Assembly (NCBI RefSeq): GCF_964199755.1
Contig: NC_133910.1
Span: 13,958,711-14,022,710 of the forward strand
Length of the DNA stretch: 64,000 bases
From: Larus michahellis
Lineage: Eukaryota > Chordata > Aves > Charadriiformes > Laridae
Direction: 5' to 3'
Numbering within the stretch: position 1 is the stretch's first letter; the number at the start of each line of letters is the position of its first letter. Positions 1 to 9,900 of the stretch are shown here, piece after piece. The notes below the pieces were generated by a model. It had not been told where the DNA came from and did not search any database. It saw nothing but the letters and a program-made list of their open reading frames with translations. The position numbers and the translations under genes are program-made.

Positions 1-288
1 GAGTTTTCCAGGGCACTGAGCATCCTGCCGTTAGGGTAGGTTTAGATTAGACACAGATTACATTGGATATTGGGAAGAAATTCTTTGCTGTGAGGGCGGT
101 GAGCCCCTGGCCCAGGGTGCCCAGAGAAGCTGTGGCTGCCCCATCCCTGGAGGGGTTCAAGGCCAGGTTGGACGGGGCTTGGAGCAACCTGGGCTGGTGG
201 GAGGTGTCCCTGCCCAGGGCAGGGGGTGGAACTAGATGATCTTTGAGGTCCCTTCCTTCCCACCCAAACCATTCCATAACTTGCAGGA
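1..288 (+). mobile_element. CR1 LINE 3' tail fragment
   Basis: The stretch reads like the 3' end of an avian CR1 retrotransposon in sense orientation. It contains the typical runs for 'agaaattctttgctgtgagg', 'cagagaagctgtggctgccc', 'caaggccaggttggacgggg' and 'actagatgatctttgagg'. It ends near 'ccattcc' without a full octamer tail. The 5' side is cut by the window edge. It lies inside an intron of FIBCD1, upstream of the first visible exon. The family call rests on remembered CR1 consensus, not on a search. Confidence 0.85.
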
Positions 289-744
289 TGGCTTGGACTG
301 ACCTGGGCAGCACATGCTGCGGGGACAGCCGTGTGTCTGTCCCTCCCTCCCTGCCTCCGCTCCTGCCTGCAATGGCAGAGCCCAGGCGGTTTCCTGCGCG
401 CAGCCGGGTGCAGGGTGCCCACCCCTCCCAGGGCATCCGCCCCCTTCCCGCAGGAACACACCGTGGGTTTCCCGAGCTCCGCTCCCATTTCCAGGCAGAG
501 GATCCAGTGAAGTGTTTTATCTGAACCAATTCATCCATCCCCAGGAGCCTGATCTGGCTTTTCCCTGGGGACCTACTCACCAGCATCCCTATGTAATTAC
601 TGATTAGAAAGGGTTTAATTTGCGCCCACATCTACTAAGCCGGCGGCGGGGAGGAGTGGGCAGCACTCTGGGGAGGAGCAGGGGGGGCTGCTCGGGGTGC
701 ACGGGCTCGGGACAGCCCCACGACTGAGGTGTCTCCCTCCCCAG
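289..744 (+). other. FIBCD1 intron, 3' part
   Basis: This is non-coding sequence between the CR1 fragment and the first visible FIBCD1 exon. It is GC-rich with no convincing reading frame. It ends in a pyrimidine-rich acceptor (tctccctccccag) directly before position 745. I see no exon for the more N-terminal part of the fibrinogen domain here. Confidence 0.6.
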
Positions 745-841
745 GTGTTTCAGCGGCGGGAGGATGGCTCCGTCAACTTTTTCCGCGGCTGGGAAGCCTA
801 CCGGGATGGCTTCGGGAAGCTGACGGGAGAGCACTGGTTAG
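745..841 (+). CDS. FIBCD1: FIBCD1 exon, start of visible fibrinogen-like domain
   Basis: This 97-bp internal exon is bounded by ccccag at 744 and the donor gtgcgt at 842. It encodes [16 protein letters not shown], then an aspartate-glycine stretch and TGEHWLG, which is the early part of a fibrinogen C-terminal domain. The [12 protein letters not shown] wording matches FIBCD1 specifically, rather than ficolins, angiopoietins or tenascins. FIBCD1 is a tetrameric type II membrane receptor that binds acetylated compounds such as chitin at epithelial surfaces. The cytoplasmic, membrane and coiled-coil exons lie upstream of the window. The last base (G) joins GG of the next exon to complete a glycine codon. 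Confidence 0.93.
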
Positions 842-1179
842 GTGCGTGGGGCTGGCAGTGCCTGCTCCTGAGTGGGCTGGCAAAGCCTGGGGGCCTCCCA
901 GGGGATCTGGGTTTCCTTGGGGACACGGGACCCCCCTGGCCAGCACTCACGTCCTAGGAGTGACAGCCCGGGCAGGCGGGAGGGGACGGGGTGGCTGCAC
1001 AGGGAAGCGATGGGGCTGTTTGCCCGCGAGCTGAGCACAAGCCCGTGGCCGTGCTGCAATAACAGAGCGAGAGCCGGGGGGGGAACCGCTCCCCATCCCA
1101 CCCCGGCCCCCTCCCCAGGGACCCCCAGCCCTCCCGTCCCTGCCAGGGTCCCCGCGCTCACCCGGTCCCTCCGCCGCAG
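842..1179 (+). other. FIBCD1 intron (338 bp)
   Basis: A short GC-rich intron running from the gtgcgt donor to the ccgccgcag acceptor. I see nothing else in it. Confidence 0.8.
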
Positions 1180-1359
1180 GGCTGAAGCGGATCCACGTGC
1201 TGACGGTGCAGGGCAGCTACGAGCTCCGCATCGACCTGGAGGACTTCGACAACGGCACCGCCTTCGCCCATTACGGCAGCTTCGGCGTGGGGCTCTTCTC
1301 CGTCGACCCTGAGGAGGATGGGTACCCTGTCTCCATCGCCGACTACTCGGGGACAGCAG
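1180..1359 (+). CDS. FIBCD1: FIBCD1 exon, middle of fibrinogen-like domain
   Basis: This 180-bp exon runs from the ccgccgcag acceptor to the gtaggg donor. It encodes GLKRIHVLT, YELRIDLEDFDNGTAFAHYG, SFGVGLFSVDPEEDGYP and ADYSGTAG. These are the central strands of the fibrinogen-like domain, and the SFGVGLFSVDPEEDGYP stretch is almost unchanged from the mammalian protein as remembered. Compared with mammals, small substitutions occur around YELRID and FAHYG. It enters with a split glycine codon and leaves with a split glycine codon (G plus GC), so the frame passes smoothly into the last exon. Confidence 0.93.
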
Positions 1360-1671
1360 GTAGGGTGGCAGAACTTGGGGGGCACACATTGTCCCATGGG
1401 GCAGGGGGAGCCCACGGACACCAAACCCCCTCACTGGGGTCTTGGCTGTCTCCTCCTGCACTCCTGGCTGCATCCCTGCAGCCACAGGGAGCTGGAGGCA
1501 GGAGAGGGGCTGTGGTTGGATGTTTGCAGGGTGGGTGACCCCGAGTGCCCTGTACATCACTGAAGGTGCCCCTTCGGGGTGCCCAGGGGACCCCCCCATG
1601 GGGGGGAGACAGCCCAAGGGCAGGGTGAGGGGCAGGAAGGGCCCATCGTGGCTCCCGTTCCCCCACGGCAG
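1360..1671 (+). other. FIBCD1 last intron (312 bp)
   Basis: A GC-rich intron ending in ccccacggcag. I see nothing else in it. Confidence 0.8.
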
Positions 1672-1931
1672 GCGACTCCTTCCTAAAGCACAACGGGATG
1701 AAGTTCACCACCAAGGACCTGGACAACGATCACTCGGAGAACAACTGTGCATCTTTCTACCATGGCGCCTGGTGGTACCGCAACTGCCACACCTCCAACC
1801 TCAACGGGCAGTACCTCAAGGGCCACCACAGCTCCTACGCCGACGGCATCGAGTGGTCCTCCTGGACCGGCTGGCAGTACTCCCTCAAGTTCACCGAGAT
1901 GAAGATCCGGCCTGTCCGGGAGGAGAATTAG
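1672..1931 (+). CDS. FIBCD1: FIBCD1 last coding exon with stop
   Basis: The terminal exon follows the acceptor ccccacggcag and ends with TAG at 1929-1931. It encodes the C-terminal third of the fibrinogen-like domain: a calcium-site stretch [11 protein letters not shown], then [18 protein letters not shown], and the closing [13 protein letters not shown] and EMKIRPVRE. In the known FIBCD1 structure, the cysteine loop around NCHTSNLNG and the nearby Tyr and His residues form the acetyl-binding pocket, so ligand binding is probably kept. Together the three visible exons give 178 residues and a stop with no frame break. The C-terminus ends in EEN. Confidence 0.95.
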
Positions 1932-4315
1932 CCGGATGGCATGAGCCCCCCCACCCCGTGCCCAGCCCCCTGCCCTTCCCCATCACCCCACAGCCCCGTC
2001 CCCCCAGCTGCCACCCTCCCCATCCTCACCAAGGGCTGGCCCATCTTCAAGGTGCCCCGGGGGAGCACCTGTCCCCAGCAAGGGTGGCTTTAGCTCCCGG
2101 GCATCCACGGACATCACTGGACCGTTGCTTCCTACTGCCATGGCTCCCCTGTAGCCAAAACAGGTCTCCTGGCCAGAGCATGACCCACGGCCGGTGCTCA
2201 CGGCTGCGACAGAGGGCAGCGGGGTGCAGGGATTTGGCAAGGAAGGGAAAGGGCTGCCTGGAGGGAGGGAGGGAGGGATGCAGCAGCCCGGGCAGGCTGG
2301 GCATCTCCACTCATCTCCATTTTGGGCACAGACACCTGGCCGTGGCCTGGCCGAGCTGGCGAGGGACTGGCAGACACTCGCCCTGGGGAGCCCCCGAGCC
2401 CTGCAGAGCCCCTGGGACAGGGATGGGGCTGCTGCTCCAGGGCAAAGGCTCACCCCGTGGGGCTACGGGGGACAGGGGGTGCTCGGCCAGGTTGCAGCCG
2501 GACCGTGCCAGTGATTCCTTCTCCGTTCTGCACAACGCTCGCCTCTCCCCCTGCAAGAGCAACGCAGATGGAAAGGGACAGCTATGAACTCCTTCGTCCC
2601 CGTCCCGGCTCCTGGAGCACCCCAAAGCAAGCCAGCACGGTGCTGCGAGGACGCGCACCCACACCCGAGCGTGGCACGGAGCTGTTTTGCCAGTGCTGGG
2701 GGAAGAGGGAGCATGGCGAGGAGGAAGAGGAGGCAAGGAAGGCTCGCTTCCGGGCACGGCTCTGCCTGCGTTTCACAGCTCCTGCCTCCCAACCAGACCT
2801 GCTCGGACTCACGTTGGACTTTCACCATCCCAAAGCGGTGACCTTTCCCGAAACCCTGGACTTTGGACAGCATGCCCACGTGCCCCCGCGCCAGCCCCCT
2901 CCGCTCGCTCTGAGCCCGGGGATGTGCATTCGTTTTCACCCAGGATGAGCCGCGCTCTGGCTCGGCACCTGCAGATATTCAAAGCCTTTCATTTCTTCAA
3001 ATCCCATTAAGGTTTTGCAAAAAGAAGCCCCGAGTGGGGCTTAGCATCTGCAGGGCCCTGATAACCGGGCGGCAGGCGATGCCTTGTGCCGGCCGACCCA
3101 AAGAGGGGCTGCCACAGGGTGTGGGGTGACTTCTCCCTCTGGATCCCTGGAAGGACTCTAATTGGGGGTTTAATGTCCAAAAAAAAGGAGGGGAGGGGGA
3201 CAGCTGGGGCCCTGCCACCCTTTACGTGATTTTGTGCTGGTGCTACAGCAGCGATGGGGAGCAGAGCCCCCGCGCCGGGCCCTGGCCCCAACGAACACCA
3301 TCAGATGGACAGACAGCCCAAGGAGAGGAGGGAAGCTCCCGCCATCCCTGTTTCCAGCGGGGCTTAAAGCCCTGGGAGATCAAAGGCTCATCTTCCCGGC
3401 TGTGGCTGATTTGCATTTCCCTCCGTGCTTCTCCTTTTTTTTAAGCCTTCCCCACCTCAGATCCTGTGCCGGGCATGTCTCTGTCTGTCTATCCTGCCGG
3501 GAAATAGGGACAAATGATGCACAGGGATCATTGCAGCTTTCCTCTCTGCCAGAGACATTCCTCAGGTCCTTCGGGTGAGGGCGAGCTCCGAGCACAGCCC
3601 CCGGCTCCGTCCCCACCAGCCCTGCCCGGAGCAGCCGCCGCTGGCCTCCTCCAGCGATGGGATTTGGGGGAGTTTAGTGCTGGCTTTTCCCAGCCAGCAG
3701 GAGAGCAGGAGCCACCGGCAGCTTCCGAGGGGCTCCCTGCACCCCGCTGGACCCCTCCGGAAAGGGTCCCGCACGGGCGGGGAGCACAGTTTCTGTTCGT
3801 TTCTTTCAGTGATTAGCTGTAGCCGGGTTTTCTAGCGCTTGTCTTCAGGACAAGGCGGCACAGGGAGCCATGGGCCCTGCCGGGAAGGCTTGTCCCCTCC
3901 CTGGATGCCTCCACCGGTGTTTTTCCATGGCGGGGAGGGGACGTTGTGTGTGCGGTCTGTGGGTAGCACACCCCCGTGTAACTGCCTGTGTCACCCAGGG
4001 CCCCCTAATGACTATGTTTTGACTTGCGCGAGAGGTATTTAATCCACGCTGAGACCCAGGATCTCCCAGGATTATTCCCAAGAGTGCACGCGTTGCTCCG
4101 CGGCCCCGGATTAGGCTCAACCCGCCCGTGGTGACCCCTCCCTGGAGAGGGGTGGGCCAGGGGCCTGGGACCTGGTCACGTACCTTCTCGGCGAAGCCCT
4201 GGGGCGGGCGGTGGTGTGTAGCAGTGCCGTGAAGTCTAGGTCGTGTGTGAGTGGTGTCCCGCGCTGTACATGTGGACTTTCTAAACTCCTTAATAAAAGG
4301 AACTCATCGTTAGCT
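1932..4315 (+). other. FIBCD1: FIBCD1 3' untranslated region (inferred)
   Basis: About 2.4 kb of GC-rich non-coding sequence lies between the FIBCD1 stop and a strong poly(A) signal near 4.29 kb. Its length is similar to the long 3' UTR of mammalian FIBCD1. Reading frames in it are short and show no family resemblance. The upstream edge is certain. The downstream edge is inferred from the AATAAA and the GT-rich sequence after it. Confidence 0.55.
4292..4297 (+). terminator. Candidate poly(A) signal of FIBCD1
   Basis: AATAAA lies within 'ctccttaataaaaggaactc'. A GT-rich stretch (gtgtcggcagctgtgcccactgtgcggtg) follows 20-60 nt downstream, as expected for a cleavage site near 4315. It is the first convincing AATAAA after the FIBCD1 stop. 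Confidence 0.6.
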
Positions 4316-5232
4316 AGCGTGTCGGCAGCTGTGCCCACTGTGCGGTGCAGGGACATCCCCAGAGGAACCTGCCATGGTGATGGCAAAGGGATGCACTGGA
4401 TTATCGCAGCTCCTGACGGGCTGCAGGTGACGGATCCTTCCCTGTGCCAGGCTCACGGCATGGCTTCCCCAGAAACCGGTACATCATTAGCTTCACCTGC
4501 CCAAACTGCTCTGCAAAACTGCTGGGGAGACCCAGGGGGGACAGGGGTGGGGCAGTGGAGGCTCCCCAGGGGCTGCAGCCCAAACCCAGGGGTGGCCCTG
4601 GGGCCAGGACAGAGGGTGGTGGCAGGCCTCGGTGCCAAGGGGACCCGCTGCCTGCGGCGATGGGCAGAGCGCTGAGTGGAGCCCCCGGCCCCTTCCTGCT
4701 GCGCAGCGGGTGCTGCCCACCCCACACCCCGCTCTGCCCCGGGCAGGAGGGACCTGGGAGGGGACAGCCGAGCGCCAGGCGTTGGGGGACACGCTTTGGC
4801 ACTGGTGGCTGCGTGCACTGGCCAAGGACGGGGGACACACTCGGGCTTGTCCATGCGGGGCCAGCCCCAGAGTGGGTCTGGGGGTGCAGTGGTCTCTGCC
4901 GGGGCCTGCGCACCCACCACACTGCCACGCACGGCTGGGACCCCCGACAGCCGCACGCACCGAGGGGGTGGGGGACACGAGACCCTCCTGTCCACACCAG
5001 CCGCCGGTGACAAGGCCAGCTCCCACACGGCGCACACCCAGCCTCTCCTCCAAATGAGGCAGCAAACGAAGGAGGCGCGTTAATCAGCGGTGGTGGCGCG
5101 CTCCCATTGTGGCGGCTCGGCCGTCCCCCCTGTCCCCCTCCCCGCCGGGATCCCAGCCTCTGCTCTGAGCGGCCACAGCCCTGCCAGCCGGCCACGCACT
5201 CCGGGGGCGACACGGCAATTAGCGCCGGCGCG
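4316..5232. other. FIBCD1-QRFP intergenic region
   Basis: About 0.9 kb of very GC-rich DNA. From 5044 to 5100 the text contains a CG-bearing, AT-interrupted stretch (gcgcgttaatcagcgg, then gcgctcccattgtggcgg). Close to 5216-5240 are 'ggcaattagcgccgg' and 'cgtatttaatggc'. This looks like promoter-proximal DNA for QRFP. Long open frames on both strands follow from base composition and resemble nothing. Confidence 0.45.
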
Positions 5233-5271
5233 TATTTAATGGCAGGTAGGGCGGGCTGGCCGGCTCAGTCT
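5233..5271 (+). promoter_or_regulatory. QRFP: Candidate QRFP core promoter
   Basis: A TATA-like TATTTAA is at 5233-5239. An initiator-like TCAGTCT at 5265-5271 puts the start A at 5267, about 34 nt downstream of the first T of the TATA element. A short putative exon with a perfect gtgagt donor follows. The spacing is at the long end of normal. This is inferred from sequence only. Confidence 0.45.
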
Positions 5272-5336
5272 GGGCACAGGGCGGCACGGAGCAGGGCCAG
5301 GGCAGGTGGCACTGGGGCATCGCTCAAGACGGAGAG
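5267..5336 (+). other. QRFP: Candidate non-coding exon 1 of QRFP
   Basis: A stretch of about 70 nt ends in GAGAG followed by the consensus donor gtgagt at 5337. The next strong acceptor on this strand in a sensible place is cttcccccag, ending at 6607 directly against the QRFP start codon. A 1271-bp intron would join the two. No ATG-led peptide of interest lies in it, so it would be pure 5' UTR. This model is inferred; transcript reads across 5336/6608 would decide it. Confidence 0.4.
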
Positions 5337-5357
5337 GTGAGTGGCCATCGGCCGGCC

Positions 5358-5378
5358 GTCTGTCTGTCTGTCTGTCTG
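5358..5378. repeat. (GTCT)n microsatellite
   Basis: About five tandem copies of the tetramer gtct, starting about 20 nt downstream of the putative QRFP exon 1 donor. Confidence 0.85.
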
Positions 5379-5801
5379 CCCACCCCTGCTTTCTGCCCTT
5401 GCCTCAATGGGCAGCACAGCCGGCAGGGAGGGAAAGGATGGTGGGAGGCAGCTGAGGGTAACAGGCAGAGCCAGGCAGGGCACCCACCGGCACCCCCCGG
5501 CACCCAGGAGGGGTCTCAGCAGCCCCCATTGCTGGTGCTGGGAAGGTGCCCCTGGCTCTGGCTGCACCCTGCAATTTGGCTCCATGACGGGCAACTGGGT
5601 GCAAAAGGGGAGAGGACAGAAGAGCGGCAAGGTGCGAATGAGGGGGGGAGCACCCCAAAGCGAAGCCCACGGGCCAGGGGGGTGCTGGGGAAGGCTTGGG
5701 CTCGGCTGGGTCGGGCGCAGGAGCACCCACAGCAGCCCCCCACCAGGGCAGACACCCTGGCCACCATCACCAGCGGTGACTTTTAAGGCAACACCTCCAG
5801 C

Positions 5802-5882
5802 AAAATAATAATAATGATAATGATAATAATAATAATAATGATAATAATAGTGATAATGATAATAATAATAAATAAATAAATC
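5802..5882. repeat. (AAT/GAT)n then (AAAT)n microsatellite
   Basis: An 80-bp run of aat and gat trinucleotides that finishes as aaat repeats. It lies in an otherwise GC-rich region between the putative QRFP exons. Its interruptions (gat, agt) suggest an old, degrading array. Confidence 0.92.
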
Positions 5883-6607
5883 CATTTGCCCTTTCTGAGC
5901 CTTTTCAGGAGGAGGAAGGGGAGGCAGAGCAGTCCTGCCTGCACTCAAGGTCACTCCCGGGGCCGCCTGTGGCCCCGGACCAAGCTCTGTCCCGCCCTGC
6001 TGAGCAAACCCTGCTGCCGGGGGGGCACCTCCGAGCCCCATGAAGCAGAGGGATGTCCAGCACCTTCCTCCACACCCGCATTAGCCGGGCACCGCAGGCA
6101 GGACCTGCGCACGGGGAAGATGAGGCTGGCTCAGGCGAACACACTTAAGTCCTCCCGGCGGAGCCTCTAAGAGGAGCGGGCGGCTCCGGAGCCCATCAGC
6201 CTGGCTAATAGCCCACTCAGCCACCCCCACCCCAGCAGAGCCCAGCTCTCAGCTGCGAACAAGGGGAGTAGCTGCAAGGCTGTAAATTGTGAGCACGGAG
6301 CTGCTGAAGAGGAAGGGGAGCAGGTCTAAGGCGAGAGGGAGAGGCAGAGCCCCCGGTCCCCCAGCACCCCCACTGCAGCCGGGTGCTGGCGTGGGGGCTG
6401 CGGGAGGAGCGGCGGGTGCCGGAGGGGTTTTCTCGCAGGGTGGCGGGGTGGCAGGGCTGGTTTGCGGGTGCTGCGGCAGGGATGGGGAACGCGTGCTCGC
6501 CAAGGGCAGCCCTTCTGCAGCCTCGCGTCCTGGCCGCTGCTTTACCCGCTGCCCAAGGATGCTCTGCCGTTTACCCACACGTCTCTCCCTTCCTCTGCTT
6601 CCCCCAG

Positions 6608-6994
6608 ATGAGAGCACCCTACTCGCTGTCCTGCCTCTTCCTCCTGAGCCTGGGGGCCTGCTTCCCTCCCAGCGAGCGGCAGGAGCCCGGAGACCCCGGG
6701 GAAGGGACCCCGCTCAAGCCCAGCTGGCCGGCGGGGGCTGAGGACCCGGGTAGCTGCTGGAGGGCAGGAGGGAGGCGGAGGCGCAGCGAGGAGCTGAACG
6801 TGCTGCTGGGCATCGCCCGGGAGCTGCAGGGCTACGGCAAGGAGGGCAACGGGCAGCGGCTGGGCAGGCAGGGGGGCTCCGAGCTGCTGCCGGCGGGAGG
6901 GGAGAAGCGCAGCAGCACGCTGGGCAACCTGGCTGAGGAGCTCAACGGCTACAACAGGAAAAAAGGGGGCTTCACCTTCCGCTTTGGGAGATGA
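6608..6994 (+). CDS. QRFP: QRFP neuropeptide precursor (26RFa/43RFa family)
   Basis: A 128-residue secreted precursor. Residues 1-18 (MRAPYSLSCLFLLSLGAC) form a signal peptide. The C-terminus GGFTFRFGR is the diagnostic RFamide with its amidation glycine and cleavage arginine. KR at 100-101 would release a 25-residue amidated peptide, residues 102-126, starting SSTLGNLAEEL. Cleavage at GR87 before Gln88 would release a 39-residue form, the counterpart of mammalian 43RFa. RKK at 117-119 could yield the heptapeptide GGFTFRF. RRRR at 56-59 is another processing site. The mature peptide acts on GPR103/QRFPR in hypothalamic feeding and arousal circuits. The start directly follows the cttcccccag acceptor. 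The position between FIBCD1 and ABL1 matches the mammalian locus. Confidence 0.96.
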   Translation: MRAPYSLSCLFLLSLGACFPPSERQEPGDPGEGTPLKPSWPAGAEDPGSCWRAGGRRRRSEELNVLLGIARELQGYGKEGNGQRLGRQGGSELLPAGGEKRSSTLGNLAEELNGYNRKKGGFTFRFGR

Positions 6995-9900
6995 GGGCCT
7001 GGACTGGACCCCCCCACACCTCCTGCGGGTCACCCCGCCCCATCCTTCCCTTCCATCTCGCCTCGATTTGCTCAGACAAAAGGGTATTGCGGGGTTTTGC
7101 TGCTGGCATTGCCTTGGGGAGGGGGGGACACCGTATCTGCTCCACTTGCAGCCCTGCTCCAAGTCTCCCATCCCTGTTCCCAGCCAGTGCAATGTAAGAA
7201 GAGGAGGGCGCCTTAAAAAGAAGCCACCGCATCCCTTCCCCGATCAGATGTGGTCTTTGCTGGGGCACGGGGCAAGGACCCTGTGCTGGGTCTCCAGTGG
7301 CACGGTGCTGGCAGAGGGCAGGGATGCCACCCCAGGACAGGCAGAGGTGGCAGGGCCAAGCGTCAAGGCTGGAGGGAGGAGGGCTGGAGGGTTGCAGCAG
7401 GATAGTCCCGGGGGTGACGGTCCCCTGGGCACTGCTGTAGCTGCCAGAGCAGGGCTGTCGGGAGGAGCAGGTCCCTCAGAGCTCTCCGCGGAGTCACTGC
7501 TCTCCTGCCTATTAGGGAATAGACCCTCTGGCAGCAAATTCTGCTTAGTGTCAAGATGCCACTTACAAGAGCCAGCTCCTGCAAGCAAACCAGGACAGTT
7601 TGAGTTGGCTCCTGTGTACAAACCAGGACAGAGCAGCGGGGTTCGAGAAAATCTTGTCCTTAGAAATCCCTGGCATGAGCACGGAAACCTGCCCTGGCAT
7701 CACCAGTCCTGCTGCAGTCCCACCGCCCCGCTCACGCCCCGACCCCAAGACCCATCCTCAGGTGCCACCAGAATCCTTGCAAGGGTGAGAAAGTGATGAC
7801 CGACCTTCAGCATTCTTGTCCCATCACCCCAGCGCTGGCCTGAAAGCCTGGCCCTTCCTAACCCCCTCCCGGCCCCATTGCCACCTATTCCCAGCTGCAG
7901 CCGCTGCAGAAATTTGGGTGCAGAGGGGCTGAAACAAGGACCCCGGCACCTGCCCGGGGCCATCAATGGGTGCTCGGTGTCCTGCTCTTTGGTCCCCTCT
8001 GCTGCCAAGGGTGCAGCTTGGGGAATCGCTAGCCCCGAAACCCAGCACAGCCACGGCTGTGAAGAACAAGCCCTGCTGCAGCGACTGCCTTCTCCTCCAT
8101 TGGGCACATTTAGCTCTGCCAATGCCAACGACAACGTTTGCCTTTGTGCCTACCGCTGCAGGCAGAGGTATTAGTAATCAGCGATCTAACTACCTGGCTT
8201 GCAGGCACTAACGGCAAGTCAGGCGCCTAATGACTGCTAATATTTCATTGCAGGCACAAAAATGAAGCAGGGCAATTATTTGCAAGCGCTAAATTGCACC
8301 CTCAAAATCAAAGACCGTGGCAGTACTTCGTTGGGAGGGGGGGAAATCAAAATCAGTCTCCAAGAGGTGCATTGTAATATCCATCAAGCAGACAGACCAC
8401 TGAATGCAGCGCTGCCAGGGCTGGTGCGAGCTGTTCTCGCAGCAGGAGCGGTGCGTAAGCGAAGGCTGGACGGAGGTGAGCAGGAACCTGCAGGCGAACG
8501 CCAGCCGTGGAGCAGCCAGGTCCAGGGAGGAGCGATGGGGGCACAAGAGAAGGCTCCTCCGGGGGGGAGCTATGTGCGGGTCACAACCCCATGGGTGTGG
8601 AACGGGAGGGACTCTGGATTTGCAGGGATACAGATGACGCCGGGATTTGGCCCTGGCACGAGGACAGCACCAGCTGCGATGGCGAAGGAGAGGAAGGGCA
8701 TCTCCCTTCCCCTGCGTCTCTGCTGCCGTAACCATTTCACACTGCGGGGACCACGCCAGCGACCAACAAACCCGGTGGCACTCGGGGAGGCTCAGCCCAC
8801 GCAGCCCCCCCATCCAGGCACCCCCAAACCCACCTTCGATCCCCCTCGACTCCCACCCCACCGAAGGCCGCCAGTTCGGGGGACGCAGGCGCAGCGCTCG
8901 CATTACCCAGCAGACACAGGAGCTTTATCAATGTTTCTATGGCAACGTCTCTTTTTTTTTTTCCCACCCTTTCTTTTGAGTGTTCAAATCATCAATAAAT
9001 ATGCACTGATCAATTTCACCCTGCACTGGAGTCGGGGGGAGGGATGGGAGGGAGGAAGGGGAAGGAGTTTCGGAGCAAGGCTGGGTTAGTGAGGGCCGGT
9101 AAATCCCTGGCTTTGCCGTGATGGATCGCTGCAGGGAGAAGTGGCACCGTCTGCTGCGGGAAGGGAAAGGAAACCTGCTGGGCGATGCTGGGGCCGGCGG
9201 GATGCCTGGGCTCCCGCTCTCAAGTCCAGGAGAAGAACAGGGTCAGAGCAGCGTGATAAAGCCCCACGTATAACGAGGCTTTGATTGAAGTGCAATAACC
9301 CTTTGTATAACTTATTTAAAAGTGAAAGCCAGCGCTTCCCACAGTGCTTACCTGCGGGTGGGACAGAGCTGGGCTCAGCCGGTGTGCCTGGGGGGCTCCT
9401 TGATGGGCAGCTCTGTGCCACAGGGACGATGCCATCACCCTCCTCGCCCGCAGGGAGGAAAGGGGCTGCGGCATGGGGCAGGCAAGGGGTCGTGGCACCC
9501 CGGGAGCAGCCCTCGGCAGGCATTAAAACGGCTGATGTGCTTGGGAAAAGGCAGCGCTCCAGGCTCTTCGTTATTGCTCCTTGGTGATTGAGGCTGGGAG
9601 GGGGGAGGAGGAGATAAAGTGAATGGAAAATAATTGCCTGGAGTCTGGGGGTGTTGTCTGGGAGGAAGGAGGGGGGAACACACCAGGAGCAACCCCAGGA
9701 GGCTGGAAAGCCCATCCCTGTGCGCTGGACATGGTGTCTCCCGTCCAGCTCCCATGGGAACCTACGCCCCCTCCCAGGTCCCTTTGTGGGGCAGCTCCCG
9801 GAGGGACACCCAGACACCCAACACCTTTGAGAGCTGGAAAGCTCGGAGCCCACCCACACGGTGAACCGTAATGAGCCGGATTCATTTCGGCATGGCCACA

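Larger units (their letters stand above)
5337..6607 (+). other. Putative QRFP intron 1
   Basis: The interval runs from gtgagt to a pyrimidine-rich cttcccccag. It carries two simple repeats (described separately) and GC-rich sequence with no other recognised feature. A reading frame continues upstream in frame with QRFP from about 6383, but it crosses the acceptor and has no signal-peptide character, so it is taken as intronic. Confidence 0.4.

Noticed and set aside
42-631. Open frames of 148-194 codons on the minus strand at the window start
   Set aside because: They run through the CR1 tail and GC-rich intron. Composition is proline/arginine-rich and fits no family.
838-2757. Long open frames on both strands over FIBCD1 (up to 381 codons)
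   Set aside because: They overlap real FIBCD1 exons or introns in other frames. GC-rich DNA lacks stop codons.
4401-5213. 270-codon minus-strand frame between FIBCD1 and QRFP
   Set aside because: Low-complexity Pro/Gly/Ala composition, several overlapping frames of the same length, no domain and no splice context.
5265-6041. 258-codon minus-strand frame with a tyrosine/histidine run
   Set aside because: The Tyr/His stretch is just the translated aat/gat microsatellite.
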